64,000 bases of DNA, taken from the IMG/VR virus record IMGVR_UViG_3300047320_000210, positions 1 to 64,000 of that record; one strand, given 5' to 3'. Source of the DNA: a virus. Shown piece by piece: positions 39,059 through 47,226 of this stretch (positions within the stretch are counted from its first letter, which is position 1; each line of letters begins with the position of its first letter). Under the pieces are notes generated by a model. That model was not told where the DNA came from and did no database searches. It worked only from the letters and a program-made list of their open reading frames with translations. Made by a program: the position numbers and the translations under genes.

Positions 39059-41488
39059 ATGACAATCACACTGCAGCGCCTAGCGACGACCGGTGAAACG
39101 GCCTACATCGCCAAGCACAACGCGAACTACGACACCCTCGAATCCTCGGTCAACACCCTGCAGGGCACGGTCTACACCTTGCAGCAAGCGTCGGCCAGTC
39201 CGGGGAACCTGTTCAACATCGGCAAGGCGATGTTCGGCCCGACCGCCGTGGCGGTGATCGGCGAGACCTCGTTCGCCAGCAGCACCTCGGGCACCAACCT
39301 GACGCTGCAGCCCGGCTTCTATTGGAACGCCAGCAGCGCGCTGATGGCGTACAAGGCCACCACCACGGTGATTCCGTTCAGTGGCGCCACCGCCGGCACC
39401 TACTACGTGCGCATGGGGATTGACGGCATCCCCTACCGGGACACCAGCAGCGCGGCGGCGCTGTACTCGGTGGTCTGGACCGGCTCGGCGTTCGGCACGG
39501 TGGCCAAGCTGGCCAGCTACGCTCCGGGCTACCAGGACCTGCTCGATCTGCTCAGCAGCAGCTACTCCGGCCTGAGTTACGCCAGCCCGGACAAGCGCAT
39601 CGAAGCCACGGAAAAGGCCTTCAGCGCTTTGCTCAGCAAGGCGATCACCACCGCCGACGTCACCCTGACCGCCACCGAAGCCCTGGAACAGGGGGTGATC
39701 CGCCTGACCGGGACCCCAACAGCGGCGCGCAACCTGATCGTGCCGGCCAAGGCCAAGGTCTACTTCATCGACAACGACACCGCCGGCGCCTTCGCCGTGA
39801 CTGTGAAGACCGCCAGCGGCACCGGCGTGGCACTGGCCAGCGGCACCAACGGCGCGTTGTTCTGCGACGGTACCAACGTGGTGTCGATTGCGACCGCCGC
39901 CGGCAGCGGCGGCGCCTCGGTGTTCACCGACTTGACCGACGTGCCGGCGAGCTATGCCGGGCAGGCGAACAAAGTAGTCAAGGTCAAGGCCGACGAGAGC
40001 GGGCTGGAGTATTCCAGCGCCGCCGCTCCCACTGTGTTTACCGGCCTCACCGACGCCCCAGCGAGCTACACCGGGCAGGCGGGCAAGGTGCCGATCGTCA
40101 ACGTCGGCGAAACCGCACTGGTGTTTGGCGACCCGGTGTCCACCTATCTGGCCCTGACCGACACCCCGGCGAGTTACGCCGGTCAGGCCTACCGCGTTGT
40201 GTCGGTCAAGGGGGACGAGAGCGGGCTGGAGTTTACGGCGGCAGCGGCCCCATCGACCCTACTCGCCTTGACCGACACGCCTGACAGCTACGCCGCCAGC
40301 GCCCTGATGGTGCTGCGGGTCAATGCCGCCGGCACCGCCGTCGAGTTCGCCGCCGGCACCGGCCCGCAGAATTTTCTGGAGTTGCCGGACACCCCGGCCA
40401 ACTACACCTCCAGCGCCTTGAAATTCGTCCGGGTCAACGCGGCGATGACGGCGCTGGAGTTCGCCCCGCTGACCATGACAACCCTGCTCGGTCTGACCGA
40501 CACGCCGGACTCCTATGCGGGTTCCGCGTTCAAGGTGGTCACCGTCAAGGGCGATGAGAGTGGTATCGAGTTTTCGGCCGGCGCCACCCCCACCAGTTTC
40601 ATCGGGCTCACGGATGCGCCCACCAGTTACACCGGGCAAGGCAGCAAGACGGTCAAAGTCAAGTCCGACGCCTCGGGGTTGGAGTTTGTCACGGTGCCGG
40701 CGGGCATCACCGCCTTCACCGGCCTGAGTGACGCACCGGCCAACTACACTGGCGCGGCGAACATGAAGGTCAAGGTCAACTCTGCGGGTACAGGGCTGGA
40801 GTTTGTCACCGACACTGCCGGGGTCACTGCTTTCACAGGCCTCAGTGATGCCCCAGCCAACTACACCGGCGCGGCCACCTACAAAGTGCGCGTCAACTCG
40901 GCCGGCACGGCATTGGAGTTTGTGGCAGACACACGCGCCTTTACCAGCCTCACAGACGTGCCGGCGAACTACACCGGCGCCGCCAACAAAAAGGTTCGGG
41001 TCAACTCGGCAGGGACTGGCTTGGAGTTCGTTACCGACACCACTGGGGCCACGGCGTTTACCGGCCTGTCCGATGTGCCGGCCAACTACACCGGCGCGGC
41101 ACTCAAGAAAGTACGGGTCAACAGCGGCGCCACGGCGCTGGAGTTTGTCGACGAACCCTTTGCTGCCAACTGCACCTGGAACGGCGTAACCACCGCGAGC
41201 CTGGTGCTGATCCACCTGCCCATGCCGGTCGCCGTGACCTTCGCCGCCGCATTCGCCGGGTCGTATGGGGTTGCCACTACGGCCGCCACCGCGCAGACCG
41301 ACTTCGACATCAAGAAAAATGGCACCTCGGTGGGCACCCTGCGCTTCGCTGCGGCAGCCACCACCGCCACTTTTATCGCCGCTTCGCCCGTGAGTTTCGC
41401 TGCGGGCGACGTGTTGAAACTGGTCGGACCGGCCACGCCGGATGCCACCTTGGCCACGCTTGGCCTCACCCTCAAAGGAGTACGCTGA
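39059..41488 (+). CDS. Repeat-built tail fibre protein
   Basis: An 809-residue fibre. An N-terminal tail-attachment region (residues 1-60) contains a short coiled coil. A beta-rich domain extends to about 285. Eleven imperfect repeats of about 36-40 residues follow (about 289-700), each with the pattern F-x-x-L-x-D-x-P-x-x-Y and ending in a LEF strand. A C-terminal domain (about 700-809) carries AAFAGSYGVATTAA and GTSVGTLRFA, typical of fibre or lectin ends. It is likely a trimeric receptor-binding fibre. The last five repeats are most alike, pointing to recent expansion. Confidence 0.85.
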   Translation: MTITLQRLATTGETAYIAKHNANYDTLESSVNTLQGTVYTLQQASASPGNLFNIGKAMFGPTAVAVIGETSFASSTSGTNLTLQPGFYWNASSALMAYKATTTVIPFSGATAGTYYVRMGIDGIPYRDTSSAAALYSVVWTGSAFGTVAKLASYAPGYQDLLDLLSSSYSGLSYASPDKRIEATEKAFSALLSKAITTADVTLTATEALEQGVIRLTGTPTAARNLIVPAKAKVYFIDNDTAGAFAVTVKTASGTGVALASGTNGALFCDGTNVVSIATAAGSGGASVFTDLTDVPASYAGQANKVVKVKADESGLEYSSAAAPTVFTGLTDAPASYTGQAGKVPIVNVGETALVFGDPVSTYLALTDTPASYAGQAYRVVSVKGDESGLEFTAAAAPSTLLALTDTPDSYAASALMVLRVNAAGTAVEFAAGTGPQNFLELPDTPANYTSSALKFVRVNAAMTALEFAPLTMTTLLGLTDTPDSYAGSAFKVVTVKGDESGIEFSAGATPTSFIGLTDAPTSYTGQGSKTVKVKSDASGLEFVTVPAGITAFTGLSDAPANYTGAANMKVKVNSAGTGLEFVTDTAGVTAFTGLSDAPANYTGAATYKVRVNSAGTALEFVADTRAFTSLTDVPANYTGAANKKVRVNSAGTGLEFVTDTTGATAFTGLSDVPANYTGAALKKVRVNSGATALEFVDEPFAANCTWNGVTTASLVLIHLPMPVAVTFAAAFAGSYGVATTAATAQTDFDIKKNGTSVGTLRFAAAATTATFIAASPVSFAAGDVLKLVGPATPDATLATLGLTLKGVR
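39922..41157 (+). repeat. Eleven coding repeats in the tail fibre
   Basis: Coding repeats of about 108-120 bp encode the LTD.P..YTGQA..KV.....G.LEF module. Copies 8 to 11 (from about 40,710) are the most similar and share the PANYTGAA core, so this part can recombine to change fibre length. Confidence 0.8.
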
Positions 41489-41489
41489 T

Positions 41490-42557
41490 ATGGCCTGGGA
41501 CTACACCTTTCTCGATGGGTTTGACCACTACGCCTCTGCGGACATTGACAAAAAGTGGGACTACTCCCCCGACGGCGCCTCCATCCAGAGCACCACTGCG
41601 CGCAATGGGGGGAAAGCAAACAATATCGGTACAAGCACCAGATTGACCAAGATCACCCCCACGAGTCGAAACTTCTGCATGGGGTTGGCGTTTCATATGT
41701 ACGGTGTTCCTGGCGCTACGGTGGGCTCAAACGGCACCGTAGTTTGGTCCGTGGGCAACGACCTAGCCGGCAACACCGGGACTACGCAGATTTCTCTCAA
41801 CTTGCTGAGCGACGGCAAGTTCAGGATTGTGCGATCTACTAGCGCCGGGATCACCGGGGCAAGTGGTTCGGCGGCTACCCTCGCCACGGGCAGCTTTACC
41901 ATGCCTATGAGCACCTTCGTCTACATCGAGTTCAAGGTCTTCCTGGATGACACAGTGGGCACCGCCGAACTCAAGATCAATGGCGTGGTCGATGCCACCT
42001 TCACGGGCGATACCGTGTCACAGAGCTACAACACGGCGAACCGGGTGATTCTGATTTCCCCTGCATCCGGGTACTGGGATGATGTGTACATCCGCAGCAG
42101 CACCAGCAGCAGCGCGGAGTCCGGGGGCTACTTGGGCGACGTGAGTGTCAAGGCGTACTACACGAACGCAGACGGCACTTACACCGGCATGACGTGCAGC
42201 ACCGGCTCCACACACTACACCCTGGTCGACGAAACCACTCCGAACACCTCCGACTATGTGTCGTCGGCCGTTGCATTGACCAAGGATTCCTTCGGGTTCC
42301 AGGACGTGTCGGGGTCAGGGACCATCCAGGCAGTGCAGCTCAACGCCTACACCAGCAAAAACGACTCGGGGTTCCGTGGGGCTGACCTGTTCTGCAAGTC
42401 CGGCGCGACGGAGAACTTCGCGGCGTCCGCGCCGCTGTCGACCACTTGGAAGTACCTGATGCAGGGGTGGCAAACGGACCCTAACACCGGGGCGGCCTGG
42501 ACAATTGCGAACTTCAACGCGGCCGAGTTCGGCGTGCGCGTGTCCGCTGACCTGTAA
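41490..42557 (+). CDS. Lectin-like (concanavalin fold) tail protein
   Basis: A 355-residue protein. Residues 1-215 look like a LamG/concanavalin-type jelly roll: an N-terminal DGFDHYA strand, a central FCMGLAFHMYG region, and YIEFKVFLDDTVGTAELKING, which is a hallmark strand pair of the fold. The C-terminal 140 residues are beta-rich and unassigned. It is a probable carbohydrate-binding or receptor-binding tail accessory. AAAGGAG precedes ATG 41490. Confidence 0.65.
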   Translation: MAWDYTFLDGFDHYASADIDKKWDYSPDGASIQSTTARNGGKANNIGTSTRLTKITPTSRNFCMGLAFHMYGVPGATVGSNGTVVWSVGNDLAGNTGTTQISLNLLSDGKFRIVRSTSAGITGASGSAATLATGSFTMPMSTFVYIEFKVFLDDTVGTAELKINGVVDATFTGDTVSQSYNTANRVILISPASGYWDDVYIRSSTSSSAESGGYLGDVSVKAYYTNADGTYTGMTCSTGSTHYTLVDETTPNTSDYVSSAVALTKDSFGFQDVSGSGTIQAVQLNAYTSKNDSGFRGADLFCKSGATENFAASAPLSTTWKYLMQGWQTDPNTGAAWTIANFNAAEFGVRVSADL

Positions 42558-42566
42558 GGGACTCCA

Positions 42567-43406
42567 ATGACCACCTACAGCACGAACTTCGGCAGCTACA
42601 CTGCCGCCGCACAGCCATCGGACTGGACGGCGCGCTGGGTCACCAGCAACGTCACTTGGTTGGCCACGACGCTGGCCAACACCGAAGGCGGGAAGGTACT
42701 GCGCAAGGCCTCCACGGCCGATGCACGCCGGTTGCTGTCGTGGGACGCCGTATCAGCCCACGCGGACAGCGAGGGGCTGATTCGTTTCAAAGCCAGTGTG
42801 GTGGGATTTGGCGCGTTCCTCCAAACCTACCTCCATCTGCGCGGGTCTGGGGCTTCAGGCGCGGAAACTTCGTACTGGGTAACCTTCTCGACCACGAACC
42901 AGGGCACGCTGCAACTCGGCAAGTGGGTGGCGGGGACAGCTACCAACCTCGGCACGGCCTATGACAACGGCAGTTTCAAGTCGGCTACTTGGTATTACCT
43001 ACGGTTCCGGGTTAACGGGACCTCGCTACAGGCCCGCATATGGGAGGACGGCACGGTCGAGCCCAGTGCTTGGCAGGTCAGCGCCACCGACAGTGCTATC
43101 ACTGCCGCAGGCTGGGCCGGGGTGGGCAACTTTGAGTCGACCGGCGACATCGACATCGACTTCGCAGCGTTTGGCACCGCAGGGGATACCGCGCCGCTAA
43201 CCAGTGGCACAGGGACCGTGGCCCTCTCCCAAGCCGTGATGGAGGTGGCGAACTCGGGGACCCCGAGCACGACCGTTTCACAGCTGGCTATCGAGGTGGC
43301 GAACACCGGCACCCCGAGCACAGTCGTTTCACAGTTGGTTATCGAAGTGGCGTATTCCAGTGTCGTGGCCACCGTGCAGCAGCCTATTGTCACCGTCGTT
43401 TGTTGA
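42567..43406 (+). CDS. Second lectin-like tail protein with C-terminal repeats
   Basis: A 279-residue protein with a jelly-roll-like domain (residues 1-210; YYLRFRVNGTSLQARIWEDG corresponds to the LamG strand pair of the neighbour), then a low-complexity end. The motif SQ-x-x-x-EVA with GTPSTxV is repeated three times (about residues 220-270). The repeats could mediate trimerisation or attachment. It follows the first lectin-like gene by 9 bases. Confidence 0.6.
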   Translation: MTTYSTNFGSYTAAAQPSDWTARWVTSNVTWLATTLANTEGGKVLRKASTADARRLLSWDAVSAHADSEGLIRFKASVVGFGAFLQTYLHLRGSGASGAETSYWVTFSTTNQGTLQLGKWVAGTATNLGTAYDNGSFKSATWYYLRFRVNGTSLQARIWEDGTVEPSAWQVSATDSAITAAGWAGVGNFESTGDIDIDFAAFGTAGDTAPLTSGTGTVALSQAVMEVANSGTPSTTVSQLAIEVANTGTPSTVVSQLVIEVAYSSVVATVQQPIVTVVC

Positions 43407-43428
43407 CCTAACCGAAGGAGAGCCAACA

Positions 43429-43815
43429 ATGCCTACGACCATCGAAGAACGCCGGGCCGGGTATTCGCGGCTTGCCCGCATTGTCACCGCCGTGAGTGCC
43501 ACGCTGGCCACCGCGATCCTGTTTGGTTTCCTGTCCAGCGTGCAGGACCTGGTGAAACAAGGCCCCGTCCTGGCCGCCCACATGGCGGCCACCAACCAGA
43601 AACTCAGCGCGATTGAGAACGAACAGGCCTCGGCCAAGATGGCCATCGCCTCCCTGTTGAAGGACTACACCTCGCGCGAGCAACTGCAGGGTGAGTTGGA
43701 AAAGCTCAACGAGAAGATCCGCGCGCTGCAGGTGCAGCAGGCCGTGATCGAGATGATTTTGAAGTCGGGGAAGACCGGAACAATCCGGCAGGGGGGGAAT
43801 TATGGGCAGTCCTGA
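43429..43815 (+). CDS. Membrane-anchored coiled-coil protein, spanin- or XhlA-like
   Basis: A 128-residue protein with one N-terminal transmembrane segment (about residues 18-38) and a long coiled coil (about 55-115), the layout of inner-membrane spanins and of XhlA-type lysis proteins. AAGGAG precedes the ATG. It overlaps the next, holin-like gene by 14 bases, supporting a lysis role. No outer-membrane lipoprotein partner is seen nearby. Confidence 0.5.
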   Translation: MPTTIEERRAGYSRLARIVTAVSATLATAILFGFLSSVQDLVKQGPVLAAHMAATNQKLSAIENEQASAKMAIASLLKDYTSREQLQGELEKLNEKIRALQVQQAVIEMILKSGKTGTIRQGGNYGQS

Positions 43816-44086
43816 AAGTCGTAAGCGGTTGTTGGATCTCTTGCTGCGCTACCTGCAGCAGCCGTCAACGTGGCAGGGGCTGACCCTTGGGTTGGGGGCG
43901 GTTTCGGCCAAGTTCGGGGTGCCCATCGAGCAGGCGGCGGCCGGGGTCGCACTGGTGCTGTCGCTGATCCTGATCTTCCGTGACGAGCGCAAGCCGACCG
44001 AAGTGATCGAGGACGCGGTGGCCAAGGCGCTGGAAGACAACGTCGACCGGTTGGACAAGGTCATCGACAAGGTTGACCGGTTATGA
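43802..44086 (+). CDS. Holin-like membrane protein
   Basis: A 94-residue protein with two hydrophobic segments (about residues 24-40 and 43-59), separated by a short turn, and a charged helical C-terminus. Size and topology suit a class II holin. It follows a spanin/XhlA-like gene. The endolysin is far away at 13,199. GGGGGG lies shortly before the ATG. Confidence 0.55.
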   Translation: MGSPESRKRLLDLLLRYLQQPSTWQGLTLGLGAVSAKFGVPIEQAAAGVALVLSLILIFRDERKPTEVIEDAVAKALEDNVDRLDKVIDKVDRL

Positions 44087-44529
44087 GCGCCTTCCAGTTC
44101 ATCAGCACCCTAGACCTGCAGGAGTTCATGCTCAACGGCTTGTCCGTGCCGAATGAGTGGGTGGTGGATCAGCCGCTGATTGCCCTGCACAACGATGACA
44201 AACTGATCGTGCCCCGGGGCTACATCACCGACCTGGCCTCGATCCCGCGCGTGTTCCGCAACGTGTTCAACGTCAACGGCCCGCTGCGGGCGCCGGCGGT
44301 GCTGCACGACTGGCTGTACAGTTCGCAGCGCTTCACCCGGGCGCAGTCCGATGCGATCTTTCTGGCGGCCATGGAAGCCCGGGGCATCGACAAAGCCGAG
44401 CGCTACGCCATCTACTCAGCGGTGCGCAGCTTCGGCTGGGCCTACTGGAACAAGCGCAAGGCGGGCCTGGGCCTGAACGCCCAGGACTTCGTGCCGCCCG
44501 GTTACTTCACCGGCGTCTCGACGCGCTGA
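44083..44529 (+). CDS. DUF1353-family phage protein
   Basis: A 148-residue protein with the DUF1353 pattern: VPRGYITDLASIPRVFRNVF (about residues 43-62) and LHDWLYSSQRFTRAQSDAIF (about 74-93), then a C-terminal helix. The family is widespread in phages near lysis and tail genes; its function is unsettled. It starts by ATGA overlap with the holin-like gene and its last 23 bases overlap the convergent zinc-ribbon gene. Confidence 0.85.
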   Translation: MSAFQFISTLDLQEFMLNGLSVPNEWVVDQPLIALHNDDKLIVPRGYITDLASIPRVFRNVFNVNGPLRAPAVLHDWLYSSQRFTRAQSDAIFLAAMEARGIDKAERYAIYSAVRSFGWAYWNKRKAGLGLNAQDFVPPGYFTGVSTR

Positions 44530-44725
44530 CCCGCTTTTCGTGGTCGACGCGGCAGTTCTCATCGCAATAGCGCCCCGTTTCTAGGGGCGCGTCACAGTTC
44601 AGGCATTCGCCGGTGAACGCATTCAGCGCCTCTCGGTGTTTGGCCGCCGCCTCCTGATGCTGCCGCAGCAGCAAGGCCTCGACCAACTCCTGTTCGTCCC
44701 CCGCAGCATCGGCCGCATCGCTCAT
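44507..44725 (-). CDS. Small zinc-ribbon phage protein
   Basis: A 72-residue protein with CLNCDAPL and YCDENCRVDHEKR near the C-terminus, four cysteines forming a probable zinc ribbon of a kind frequent in phages (also seen in DksA/TraR-like small proteins). It ends the leftward replication operon. ATG 44725 follows GGAG, three bases after the stop of the SbcC-like gene. Its 3' end overlaps the rightward gene by 23 bases, with no terminator between the convergent operons. Confidence 0.75.
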   Translation of the reverse strand: MSDAADAAGDEQELVEALLLRQHQEAAAKHREALNAFTGECLNCDAPLETGRYCDENCRVDHEKRVSASRRR

Positions 44726-44727
44726 GA

Positions 44728-46938
44728 TCAAATCTCCAAGGTGTTATCAAAGACCGTGGCGTCCATTTCGCGGTGGGACACCATCACCACCTGCTTGCCG
44801 CTGCCGACCAGCAGGGTGCTGAAGGCCAGCGCCCGCTCCGGGTCCATGTCGGCGGTGGGTTCGTCCAGCAGCACCAGGTTCAGCGGCGACAGCGCGGCGG
44901 CGTCCAGTGCCAGTTGCACGGCAGTGCCGATGATCGCCAGCTGCGCGCCCGAGGCTTCGGCCTGCTCCATCTCGAACCCGTCCTCGACGAAGGTGAAGGC
45001 CCCGTCCTCGCCGCGACTGATCGACTCGATCACGCCGCCGGTGGCGTTGTTGGCGAACATCGAGGCCGAGGCCATGAACACGTCCCACACCTGCTTGCTG
45101 TAGCGGTCGCGGTTGTTGCGGATGTGTCCGAGCAGTTCGGTCAGCTGGATGACCTTGAGGGCCGCCTGCTCGTGCTGGCGGTTGCGCTCGGCGGCGGCCA
45201 TCAGGCTGCGCTCTAGGGCGATGCGCTGCTCATGCACCGCGTGTTGCTGGTTGCCCAGCCCGGTGACCTGCTCGTTCAGGCGGCGGATCTGGATGTCGAG
45301 GCGGTCGGCTTCCAGCCGGTGGTGTTGCAGCGCGACCGGCAGGTCCACCCCCACCACCATGTGCTCGACCTGGATCTGCTGCAGCGCGGAGCGCGCCGCT
45401 TCTAGGGCCATGTTGCGGCGCAACAGGTCGCTCTGCCCCGTGGTCAGGTTCTGCTGCAGCGTTGCCTGACGCAGGGCGTCCTGCCGCCCGGTGGTGATTT
45501 GCCCCTGCAGCTGCTCGATCTGCGGGCTGATCGATTCCATCGGGGGCAGGCCCAGCACCGCGACGGTGGCCGCCTGCAGCTGGGTGGTGAGGCGGCTGCC
45601 GGCCTGCTGCAGGGCGTGCACCTGGTTGCCGGCCTGGCTCAACCGGCTTTCGGCCAGCGCCAGATCCGTGCGGTAGGAGATCCCGCCGTCGAGCGCGGCC
45701 TTGGCGGCGTCGGCCTCCCGCATCTTCAGGTGCAGTTCTTCCTGCAGGCGCTCGACGTGCTCGGCATGCGCCTGCGGGTCGAAGGCCTCGAACGGACGCT
45801 GACAGCCTTCGCAGACCCCGTCCTTGCCGGCCTCGATCAGCCCCTGCAACTTGACGCTGCAGGTCTGGACTGCGGCCTTGGTGTCCGCCGCCGCCTCGTG
45901 CAGGGTGTCCAGATCGACCCCGGTGCCGGCGTTGCGCAGGCGTTCGGCCGCCTCGCGCAGCGGCGTGGTCTTGTCCGTGGCGCGCTGCAGGTCGGCCTGC
46001 ACGTCCTGCAGGTCGGCTTCGATCTGCTTGGCTTGGGCGCGCACCTGCTTGTCGGCCTGCAGCTGCTCGCGCAGCGCGGTCAGACGCTGTTCCAGTTCGG
46101 CCAGCGTCTGCTCGTCCAGGGGCGCCCCCCGGAACTCGTCGACCTTGCGCTCGGCCTCGTCCAGGTGGGCGCGGGCGCTGGTGACTTCGTGTTCCGCCTG
46201 GCGCACGGTGGTGGTGGCGCTGTACACCGCCGTTTGTGCAGTGGCCAGCCGCCGTTCATGGTCACCGGCTTTGGTGCGGTTGACCTTCAGCGTGGTCAGC
46301 TCCTTGTGCAGTTCAGCCAGCTCGGTGTCGCACCCGGTTTCCTCGGTCAGCCAGCGCAACACCTGCCCCTGTTGCTCGCTGATGTCGGTCAGCGGGGTTT
46401 CGTCCTGCACCAGACGCCAGGCCTTGAGCTGGCCGCTGACCCGGTCCATCACCAGGCTGACGCGCTCCAGCCCGGTCAGCTCGGTGATGATCTTGAACAA
46501 CTCGGTGCTGCCGGCCTCCAGCAGGGCGGCGGCCTTGCGCTGCTTGGCGTACTTGATCTGCGCGAAGCGCTTGAGCGGCATGCCCAGCAGCCGCGAGATC
46601 GCCTGATTGACCGGGTTGGTGCCGGTGGCCACCGGTTGCTCGGTGTTGTCGGGGCACAGCTCGGTCAGGCTGGCGCCGTTCTTCGTGCGCTCGATGCGGT
46701 AGCGCCCCTTGCCGCTGAAGGACAGCGTCAGCACTTGCCGGAAGCCGCTGTTGGTGCCCCGGGTGTGCAGGCGCGTGCCCGGCACCAGCCGCGCACCGCC
46801 GAGGCAATAGAGGATGCCGTAGAGCACCGTGGTCTTGCCGCAGTAGTTCGGCGCCATCAGTCCGTTGAGCCCGGCGGTGAAGTTCAGCACCAGGTGTTCG
46901 TGTTTCTTGAAGAAGTTGAGTTCCAGGCGCTCCAGCAT
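44728..46938 (-). CDS. SbcC/Rad50-like ATPase (gp46-like)
   Basis: A 736-residue SMC-type ATPase. Walker A is APNYCGKTT (about residues 29-37). Two long coiled-coil arms surround a CEGC zinc hook (about 373-376). The signature motif region is ASGAQLAIIG and Walker B is LVLLDEPTADMD (about 686-697). With the SbcD-like nuclease at 47227-48321 it would form a Mre11-Rad50-type complex that processes DNA ends during replication and recombination. The ATG at 46938 shares one base with the upstream stop. Confidence 0.9.
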   Translation of the reverse strand: MLERLELNFFKKHEHLVLNFTAGLNGLMAPNYCGKTTVLYGILYCLGGARLVPGTRLHTRGTNSGFRQVLTLSFSGKGRYRIERTKNGASLTELCPDNTEQPVATGTNPVNQAISRLLGMPLKRFAQIKYAKQRKAAALLEAGSTELFKIITELTGLERVSLVMDRVSGQLKAWRLVQDETPLTDISEQQGQVLRWLTEETGCDTELAELHKELTTLKVNRTKAGDHERRLATAQTAVYSATTTVRQAEHEVTSARAHLDEAERKVDEFRGAPLDEQTLAELEQRLTALREQLQADKQVRAQAKQIEADLQDVQADLQRATDKTTPLREAAERLRNAGTGVDLDTLHEAAADTKAAVQTCSVKLQGLIEAGKDGVCEGCQRPFEAFDPQAHAEHVERLQEELHLKMREADAAKAALDGGISYRTDLALAESRLSQAGNQVHALQQAGSRLTTQLQAATVAVLGLPPMESISPQIEQLQGQITTGRQDALRQATLQQNLTTGQSDLLRRNMALEAARSALQQIQVEHMVVGVDLPVALQHHRLEADRLDIQIRRLNEQVTGLGNQQHAVHEQRIALERSLMAAAERNRQHEQAALKVIQLTELLGHIRNNRDRYSKQVWDVFMASASMFANNATGGVIESISRGEDGAFTFVEDGFEMEQAEASGAQLAIIGTAVQLALDAAALSPLNLVLLDEPTADMDPERALAFSTLLVGSGKQVVMVSHREMDATVFDNTLEI

Positions 46939-47225
46939 CACGCAGCCTCCACGATGTAGAGTTTCAGGTCGCAGTCCATGCGTTCCTCGATCTCTTTCTG
47001 TGCCCGCAACAGCTTCTTCAGTTTGTCTTTCGAGCAGTCGTCGAGCATCACCGCCGCGTAGCCCTGCAAGCCAGCGAGGATCAGGCGCCGGCGGATGCCA
47101 GCGAGGGTGAACTCCGAGTGGATGTGCAGCACCGCCTTGCCGGCGTTCTGGTACTCCTGTTCGTACTGACGCAGCTTGGTGGTTTTGCCGCTGGCTGGTG
47201 GACCGCTGATGATTTCGATTTCCAT
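46938..47225 (-). CDS. Small P-loop ATPase
   Basis: A 95-residue protein with Walker A GPPASGKTTK (residues 8-17) and a hydrophobic strand ending in MLDD (about 59-62) that could be Walker B. It is only a minimal nucleotide-binding core. It sits between the SbcD-like and SbcC-like genes and is cotranslated with both, so it may assist that complex. I do not recognise a specific family. Confidence 0.75.
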   Translation of the reverse strand: MEIEIISGPPASGKTTKLRQYEQEYQNAGKAVLHIHSEFTLAGIRRRLILAGLQGYAAVMLDDCSKDKLKKLLRAQKEIEERMDCDLKLYIVEAA

Positions 47226-47226
47226 G

